Shown one piece after another: positions 38,399 through 43,357 of a stretch of 43,357 bases of DNA. This DNA comes from Clostridia bacterium (GTDB lineage: Bacteria > Bacillota > Clostridia > Oscillospirales > CAG-272): the NCBI GenBank assembly GCA_017631855.1, contig JAGBSP010000025.1, forward strand, positions 1-43,357. Reading direction: 5' to 3'. Each line of letters opens with the position of its first letter. Position 1 is the first letter of the stretch. A program made the position numbers and the translations under genes. The notes under the pieces are model-generated. The model searched no databases and was not told the origin of the DNA. It saw only the letters and a list, made by a program, of their open reading frames with translations.

Positions 38399-40213
38399 AT
38401 GATTAGATCACACGTTTTGATTTGTGGCGGTACGGGTTGTACTTCTTCCAACAGTCTGAAGATTCAGGAAGCAATGAACAACGAGCTGACCGCGATGGGT
38501 CTGGAAAACGAAGTCAAGGTTGTCGTTACGGGCTGCTTTGGTCTTTGTGCCCTTGGACCGATTATGATCGTATATCCTGAAGGAACGTTCTACAGCAACG
38601 TAACGATTGCTGACGTTCACGAGATCGTTGAGGAGCACCTCCTCAAGGGTCGTCCTGTAGAAAGACTTGTATATCACGAGGAGAATGAGAGCAAGCATCA
38701 TGCTACCTCGCTTTCCGAAACGACTTTCTACAAGAAGCAGAAGAGAATTGCACTGCGTAACTGCGGTGTTATTAACCCCGAGAACATTGACGAGTATATC
38801 GCAATGGACGGTTATCAGGCGCTCGGTAAGGTTCTGACCGAAATGACGCCCGATGACGTAATTCAGACCATTCTCGATTCCGGACTTCGCGGACGCGGAG
38901 GCGGCGGATTCCCCACGGGTCTGAAGTGGAAGTTCGCTTCGGGTAACCGCGGCGGCATTAAGAAGTTCGTTGCTTGTAACGCAGACGAGGGTGACCCCGG
39001 TGCATTTATGGACCGTTCGATTCTCGAGGGCGACCCCCACGCAGTTCTCGAGGCAATGGCAATCGCAGGTTATGCGATCGGTGCTGACGAGGGTTACATT
39101 TACGTTCGTGCTGAATACCCGATTGCAATCAAGAGATTGGAGATCGCAATCAAGCAGGCTCGTGAGTATGGTCTGCTCGGCACCGATATCTTCGGAACCG
39201 GATTTAACTTTGACATTCAGCTTCGCTTTGGTGCTGGTGCATTCGTTTGTGGTGAGGAAACCGCTCTGATGACCTCGATCGAGGGTAACCGTGGCGAGCC
39301 TCGTCCCCGTCCTCCGTTCCCCGCAGTGAAGGGTCTGTTCGGTCAGCCGACCGTCCTCAATAACGTAGAAACCTACGCAAATATTTGCCAGATCATTCTG
39401 AATGGTGCCGACTGGTTTAAGACCATGGGTACCGAAAAGTCCAAGGGTACGAAGGTATTCGCACTCGGCGGTAAGATCACCAACACCGGACTTGTTGAGG
39501 TTCCTATGGGAACGACGCTTCGTGAGGTTATCGAGGAGATCGGTGGCGGTATCCCGAACGGCAAGAAGTTTAAGGCTGCTCAGACGGGTGGTCCTTCGGG
39601 CGGATGTATCCCCGCTTCCTTGATCGATACTCCTATCGACTATGACAACCTGATCGCGATCGGATCGATGATGGGTTCGGGTGGACTTATCGTTATGGAC
39701 GAAGACACCTGTATGGTTGACTTGGCTCGCTTCTTCCTTGACTTTACGGTAGACGAGTCCTGCGGTAAGTGCACGCCCTGCCGTGTCGGTACCAGAAGAC
39801 TTCTCGAAATCCTCGATAAGATCATCGCAGGTAACGGCGAACTGGAAGACCTCGACCGTATGGAAGAGCTCGCAAACTACATCAAGAGCGCATCGCTCTG
39901 TGGACTTGGACAGACGGCTCCGAACCCTGTTCTCTCTACGATCCGTTACTTCAGAGATGAGTACGTTACGCATATCGTTGACAAGAAGTGTCCTGCCGGC
40001 GTATGTAAGAACCTGCTCCAGTTCAAGATTGACCTTGATAAGTGTATCGGATGCGGTATGTGTGCAAAGAACTGCCCCGCAGACGCGATTATTAGAACCG
40101 ATTACATTGCTCCCGGTCACAAGCTCGCATCCTTTGAGATTGATCCCAAGAAGTGTGTCAAGTGCGGCGCTTGTATGGAAAAATGTAAGCCCCATGCAAT
40201 TTACAAGGACTAA
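38399..40213 (+). CDS. hydB: HydB, NADH- and flavin-binding subunit of the bifurcating hydrogenase
   Basis: This 604-residue NuoF-like protein has an N-terminal thioredoxin-fold [2Fe-2S] domain (CGGTGC and TGCFGLC). The NADH/FMN domain shows RGRGGGGFPTGLKWKFA, CNADEGDPGAFMDRS and CGEETALMTSIEG. An N3-type 4Fe-4S site follows (ESCGKCTPCRVGTRRLLEIL), then two C-terminal 4Fe-4S ferredoxin motifs (CIGCGMCAKNCP and CVKCGACMEKC). In HydABC this subunit is where electrons from NADH and reduced ferredoxin meet. AAAGGA lies upstream of ATG 38399. Strong codon bias indicates high expression. Confidence 0.96.
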   Translation: MIRSHVLICGGTGCTSSNSLKIQEAMNNELTAMGLENEVKVVVTGCFGLCALGPIMIVYPEGTFYSNVTIADVHEIVEEHLLKGRPVERLVYHEENESKHHATSLSETTFYKKQKRIALRNCGVINPENIDEYIAMDGYQALGKVLTEMTPDDVIQTILDSGLRGRGGGGFPTGLKWKFASGNRGGIKKFVACNADEGDPGAFMDRSILEGDPHAVLEAMAIAGYAIGADEGYIYVRAEYPIAIKRLEIAIKQAREYGLLGTDIFGTGFNFDIQLRFGAGAFVCGEETALMTSIEGNRGEPRPRPPFPAVKGLFGQPTVLNNVETYANICQIILNGADWFKTMGTEKSKGTKVFALGGKITNTGLVEVPMGTTLREVIEEIGGGIPNGKKFKAAQTGGPSGGCIPASLIDTPIDYDNLIAIGSMMGSGGLIVMDEDTCMVDLARFFLDFTVDESCGKCTPCRVGTRRLLEILDKIIAGNGELEDLDRMEELANYIKSASLCGLGQTAPNPVLSTIRYFRDEYVTHIVDKKCPAGVCKNLLQFKIDLDKCIGCGMCAKNCPADAIIRTDYIAPGHKLASFEIDPKKCVKCGACMEKCKPHAIYKD

Positions 40214-40231
40214 GAAAGGAGAATTGTGGAC

Positions 40232-41974
40232 ATGGAAACTATTAACGTTAAAATTAACGGCGTAGATTATGCTGTGCCGAAGGGATCCACGGTTCTTGAG
40301 GCTGCCAGAGCAGCTAAGATTGAGATTCCTACGCTGTGTTACTTGAAGGACATCAACGAGATCGGCGCTTGCCGTCTCTGCCTTGTCGAGGTATCTGAGG
40401 GAGGCCGTCCTTTCCGTATGGTAACGGCTTGCGTATATCCCGTATCCGAGGGAATGGTTGTTTTGACCAACACCCCCAAGATCAATAAGTCGAGAAAGAC
40501 GAACCTTGAGCTCCTGCTCTCGAACCACGACCGCAAGTGTCTGTCCTGCGTACGCAGCACGACCTGTGAGCTCCAGAAACTCTGTAACGAGTACGGAGTG
40601 GACGAGGAAGCATTCATGGGAACGAAGAATGAGTACAAGATCGACAAGTCGACTCCCATTATTCGTGACAACAACAAGTGTATCCTTTGCCGCCGTTGCG
40701 TTGCCGCTTGTAAGAACGTACAGGAAATCGGCGTCATCGGTGCAAACGACAGAGGATTTGATACCCACATCGGATCGATCTTTGAAAAGTCGCTCAGCGA
40801 AACGAGCTGTATCAACTGCGGACAGTGTATCGTTGCTTGTCCCGTTGGCGCACTCTATGAGAGAGACGATACCGATCAGATTCTTGATGCGATCGCAGAT
40901 CCTAACAAGCACGTTCTCATCTGTACCGCTCCTTCGGTTCGTGCACAGATCGGCGAGTGCTTCGGCTTTGAGCCCGGTACCGATTGCGAAGGCAAGATGG
41001 TTGCAGCGCTCAAGCGCCTCGGATTTGACGGCGTATACGATATGAACCTGACCGCTGACCTGACCATTATGGAAGAAGCAACCGAGTTCCTTGGCAGAGT
41101 CAACAATGGCGGTGTTCTGCCTATGATCACCTCTTGCTCGCCCGGTTGGATCAAGTACTGCGAGCATTACTATCCCGAGTTCACCGAGAACCTTTCTACC
41201 TGTAAGTCTCCTCAGCAGATGTTCGGCGCAATCGCAAAGACCTACCTCGCTGAAAAGATGGGCTGGAAGGCAGAGGATATCTTCTTCGTTTCTGCAATTC
41301 CTTGTACCGCAAAGAAGTTCGAGGTTGCAAGACCCGGACAGTCGGCAGCAGGTGTTCCCGACGTTGACGTCGCAGTAACCACCCGCGAGGTTGGCAGAAT
41401 GATTCAGAAGGCAGGTATCGACTTCAAGGCACTCAACGACGAGGCATTTGACGATCCGTTCGCATTCGGAAGTGGAGCAGGCGCAATCTTTGGTGCTACC
41501 GGCGGTGTTATGGAGGCTGCTCTCCGTACGGCTGCTGAAGTGATCGAAGGTAAGCCTCTCGAAAAGCTCGACTTTACCGAGGTTCGTGGCGTTGAAGGCG
41601 TAAAGACGGCTTCCTACAAGCTCGGCGATCTGACGCTCAACGTTGCAGTTGCTTCGGGCACGGCAAACGCAAAGAAGGTTCTCGAGGCTGTAAAGGCAGG
41701 AGAACTTGACGTTCAGTTCATCGAGATTATGGCTTGTCCCGGCGGATGTGTCAATGGCGGTGGTCAGCCCATTCAGCCTGCAGCTGTCAGAGAAACGATT
41801 GACCTTAAGACGGTCAGAGCCGCTGTTCTCTACAACGATGACGTAACCTGTGACGTTCGTAAGTCGCACGAGAACTCCGCGGTTAAGAAGCTGTATGACG
41901 AATTCCTTGGCGAGCCTAACAGCCACAAGGCACATGAGCTTCTTCATACCCACTACGTAAAGCGCGGTCTCTAA
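40232..41974 (+). CDS. hydA: HydA, catalytic [FeFe] hydrogenase subunit
   Basis: This 580-residue H2-evolving subunit has an N-terminal plant-type [2Fe-2S] domain (CRLCLVEV), a His-Cys 4Fe-4S site (HDRKCLSCVRSTTC) and two 4Fe-4S motifs (CILCRRCVAAC, CINCGQCIVACP). The H-cluster domain has L1 TSCSPGW (about 300-306), L2 PCTAKKFE and L3 EIMACPGGCVNGGGQP. L1 has serine where monomeric enzymes have a second cysteine; I recall this as usual in HydABC-type enzymes. ATG 40232, 10 nt after AAAGGAG, is preferred over GTG 40226, which is only 4 nt away. It is the last large gene of the operon. Confidence 0.96.
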   Translation: METINVKINGVDYAVPKGSTVLEAARAAKIEIPTLCYLKDINEIGACRLCLVEVSEGGRPFRMVTACVYPVSEGMVVLTNTPKINKSRKTNLELLLSNHDRKCLSCVRSTTCELQKLCNEYGVDEEAFMGTKNEYKIDKSTPIIRDNNKCILCRRCVAACKNVQEIGVIGANDRGFDTHIGSIFEKSLSETSCINCGQCIVACPVGALYERDDTDQILDAIADPNKHVLICTAPSVRAQIGECFGFEPGTDCEGKMVAALKRLGFDGVYDMNLTADLTIMEEATEFLGRVNNGGVLPMITSCSPGWIKYCEHYYPEFTENLSTCKSPQQMFGAIAKTYLAEKMGWKAEDIFFVSAIPCTAKKFEVARPGQSAAGVPDVDVAVTTREVGRMIQKAGIDFKALNDEAFDDPFAFGSGAGAIFGATGGVMEAALRTAAEVIEGKPLEKLDFTEVRGVEGVKTASYKLGDLTLNVAVASGTANAKKVLEAVKAGELDVQFIEIMACPGGCVNGGGQPIQPAAVRETIDLKTVRAAVLYNDDVTCDVRKSHENSAVKKLYDEFLGEPNSHKAHELLHTHYVKRGL

Positions 41975-41993
41975 AAAATAATTTCTAATAAAA

Positions 41994-42023
41994 ACTGCAA
42001 GGATTCTTCGGAATCCTTGCGGT
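41994..42023 (+). other. UUCG-capped hairpin after hydA, without a T tract
   Basis: ACTGCAAGGATTC (41994-42006) pairs with GAATCCTTGCGGT (42011-42023) over 13 bp with one wobble, closed by the very stable C(UUCG)G tetraloop. There is no T run, so it is not an intrinsic terminator. It more likely protects the hydA 3' end or separates it from the next small gene. Confidence 0.7.
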
Positions 42024-42050
42024 CATAAAATTCAAAAAGGAGATCAGAAA

Positions 42051-42230
42051 ATGAAAAACAAAAAGTTGATTATTTACGCAGCGATCGCAGCTGCAGCTGT
42101 TGCAACGATTACCACCATCATCGTTCTTGCAGTTCATCACAAAAAGAAGAAAAAGCTTGCTGAAGAAGAATTCGACTTCTTTGAGGAGCTTGAGGATGCT
42201 GCAGAAGAAGCAGCAGAGCTTGCTGAATAA
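42051..42230 (+). CDS. 59-residue single-pass membrane microprotein
   Basis: The protein has a short basic start, one membrane helix (LIIYAAIAAAAVATITTIIV), a basic stop (HHKKKKK) and a strongly acidic, probably helical tail (LAEEEFDFFEELEDAAEEAA). AAGGAG lies 8 nt before ATG 42051. It sits between the UUCG hairpin and a true terminator, so it is probably the tail of the hydrogenase transcript. Codon choice is as optimised as in hydA. I do not recognise a family. The positive-inside pattern could place the acidic tail in the cytoplasm, where it might dock a soluble partner. Confidence 0.7.
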   Translation: MKNKKLIIYAAIAAAAVATITTIIVLAVHHKKKKKLAEEEFDFFEELEDAAEEAAELAE

Positions 42231-42235
42231 ACAAT

Positions 42236-42265
42236 AAAAGCCTCTCGTAAAACGAGAGGCTTTTT
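42236..42265 (+). terminator. Terminator of the hydrogenase operon
   Basis: AAAAGCCTCTCGT (42236-42248) pairs perfectly with ACGAGAGGCTTTT (42252-42264) around AAA and continues into T. A-rich bases on the other side make it usable in both directions. Confidence 0.9.
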
Positions 42266-42280
42266 CTTGCTTCAAAAAGA

Positions 42281-42322
42281 TAAAAGAGAAGACGCCAAAG
42301 AGATTTGCATCTCTTTGGCGTC
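42281..42322 (-). terminator. ppdK terminator
   Basis: GACGCCAAAGAGAT (42291-42304) pairs perfectly with ATCTCTTTGGCGTC (42309-42322). On the minus strand it is followed by a T-rich stretch (TTCTCTTTTATC). It lies just past the ppdK stop. Confidence 0.82.
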
Positions 42323-42335
42323 GATTTTGTTTGAA

Positions 42336-43357
42336 TTACTTGAGAGCAGCCTGAGCAGCAGCCAAACGTGCGATCGGCACACGGAAGGGCGAGCAGGATA
42401 CGTAGTCAAGTCCGAGCGAGTGGCAGAACTCAACAGAGGAAGGATCTCCGCCGTGCTCACCGCAGATACCTACGTGGAGGTTCTTGTTTGCGGGCTTACC
42501 GAGCTTGAGAGCCATATCCATCAGCTTGCCAACACCGTTCTGGTCGAGCTTTGCGAAAGGATCGTTCTCGAAGATCTTTGCATCGTAGTAAGCGTTGAGG
42601 AACTTACCTGCGTCGTCACGAGAGAAGCCGAAGGTCATCTGAGTGAGGTCGTTCGTACCGAAGCAGAAGAAGTCTGCGTTGGCAGCGATCTCGTCAGCGG
42701 TCAGACAAGCTCTGGGAATCTCGATCATGGTACCAACCTCGTAGTCAAGCTCAACGCCTGCAGCAGCAAGCTCAGCGTCAGCGGTTGCAACAACAACAGC
42801 CTTCACGTACTTCAGCTCCTTTACGTCGCCAACCAGAGGAATCATGATCTCGGGCTGAACCTTCCATTCGGGATGAGCCTTCTGGGTGTTGATTGCAGCG
42901 CGGATTACTGCAGTGGTCTGCATCTTAGCGATTTCGGGGTAGGTGACTGCCAGACGGCATCCACGGTGACCCATCATCGGGTTGAACTCGTGCAGCGATG
43001 CGATGATCGACTTGATGTCCTCAACGGTCTTACCCTGAGCGGCTGCGAGAGCAGCGATGTCTTCCTCAGTGGTAGGAACGAACTCGTGGAGGGGGGGATC
43101 CAGGAAACGGATACATACGGGAGTTCCCTCGAGAGCCTCGTAGAGAGCCTCGAAGTCGCTCTGCTGGTAGGGAAGAATCTTTGCAAGAGCAACTTCTCTC
43201 TCCTCAGCAGTGTCAGCACAGATCATCTCACGGAATGCTGCGATTCTGTTTGCCTCAAAGAACATATGCTCGGTACGGCAAAGACCAATACCTTCTGCAC
43301 CAAGTTCACGCGCCTTTTTAGCATCGGCAGGGGTGTCTGCGTTAGTACGGACCTTCA
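42336..43357 (-). CDS. ppdK: Pyruvate phosphate dikinase, C-terminal part (cut by the window end)
   Basis: About 340 C-terminal residues of PPDK, which interconverts pyruvate, ATP and phosphate with phosphoenolpyruvate, AMP and pyrophosphate. The visible part is the PEP/pyruvate-binding TIM barrel: VRTNADTPADAKKARELGAE, GIGLCRTEHMFFEA, FNPMMGHRGCRLAVTYPEIA, MIEIPRACLTADEIA, FFCFGTNDLTQMTFGFSRDD and the catalytic cysteine in GICGEHGGDPSS, then SPFRVPIARLAAAQA. The ATP-grasp and phosphohistidine domains lie outside the window. Codon use is highly optimised. In anaerobes PPDK often works in glycolysis with pyrophosphate. Confidence 0.97.
   Translation of the reverse strand, partial: KVRTNADTPADAKKARELGAEGIGLCRTEHMFFEANRIAAFREMICADTAEEREVALAKILPYQQSDFEALYEALEGTPVCIRFLDPPLHEFVPTTEEDIAALAAAQGKTVEDIKSIIASLHEFNPMMGHRGCRLAVTYPEIAKMQTTAVIRAAINTQKAHPEWKVQPEIMIPLVGDVKELKYVKAVVVATADAELAAAGVELDYEVGTMIEIPRACLTADEIAANADFFCFGTNDLTQMTFGFSRDDAGKFLNAYYDAKIFENDPFAKLDQNGVGKLMDMALKLGKPANKNLHVGICGEHGGDPSSVEFCHSLGLDYVSCSPFRVPIARLAAAQAALK

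Noticed and set aside
38408-41953. Open frame of 1181 codons on the minus strand opposite hydB and hydA
   Set aside because: It mirrors hydB and hydA and is explained by their strong codon bias, which avoids the plus-strand triplets that make antisense stops. It has no recognisable domain and no ribosome-binding site.

Overview
The window looks like a chromosome segment of an anaerobic, endospore-forming Clostridia (Bacillota). The evidence is a gpr-spoIIP pair, spoVB and a BofC-like gene, an electron-bifurcating [FeFe] hydrogenase operon, a rubredoxin, pyruvate phosphate dikinase, L-lactate dehydrogenase, single-subunit glycyl-tRNA synthetase, tRNA genes with encoded CCA, and many near-consensus sigma-A promoters. 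I cannot place it below class from this sequence alone.

Layout. 1-2.9 kb: end of a probable tldD, then pmbA and glyQS. 2.9-4.9 kb: a solitary peptide-type ABC substrate-binding lipoprotein on the minus strand. 5-7.2 kb: sporulation pair gpr-spoIIP. 7.3-9.4 kb: a LexA/CI-type S24 repressor and a GT4 glycosyltransferase. 9.3-12.2 kb (minus): mgtE, ldh and a small unknown helical protein. 12.2-14.8 kb (minus): khpA, rpsP, ffh, ylxM and tRNA-Leu(CAA). 15-21.3 kb: an unknown surface-anchored protein, dnaE, and the opposing BofC-like gene. 21.4-27.5 kb: a class A penicillin-binding protein and a heterodimeric ABC exporter. 27.5-28.9 kb: an accessory pocket with tRNA-Val(GAC), a run of about nine different short hairpins, a four-helix-bundle (S23/Avd-like) gene, an XRE regulator and a 34-residue basic ORF. 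28.9-33.5 kb: spoVB (minus), rubredoxin and polA. 33.6-42.2 kb: one long hydrogenase operon in which regulatory-looking genes (DRTGG proteins, two GHKL ATPases, a HydS-like sensory hydrogenase, a PHP phosphoesterase) are interleaved with hydC, hydD-like, hydB and hydA. The window ends inside ppdK (minus).

How it works together. The hydrogenase block would reoxidise NADH and reduced ferredoxin with H2 release. The HydS-like protein carries an alanine in place of one of the paired H-cluster-region cysteines, as in sensory [FeFe] hydrogenases, and sits among ATPase and PHP genes that could relay a redox or H2 signal. LDH and PPDK are the other fermentative carbon-flow genes. gpr, spoIIP, spoVB and the BofC-like gene are the sporulation genes, three of them with sporulation-sigma-like promoters.

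The most unusual element is the hairpin array at 27660-27859. Its stems differ in sequence but share size and tiny loops, and are separated by about 9-nt linkers whose sequence is conserved and switches to its reverse complement halfway. The linkers can pair with one another in nested fashion, predicting a ladder of stacked four-way junctions directly upstream of the four-helix-bundle gene. No reverse transcriptase, transposase or 23S rRNA gene is nearby. I know of no named element with exactly this layout.
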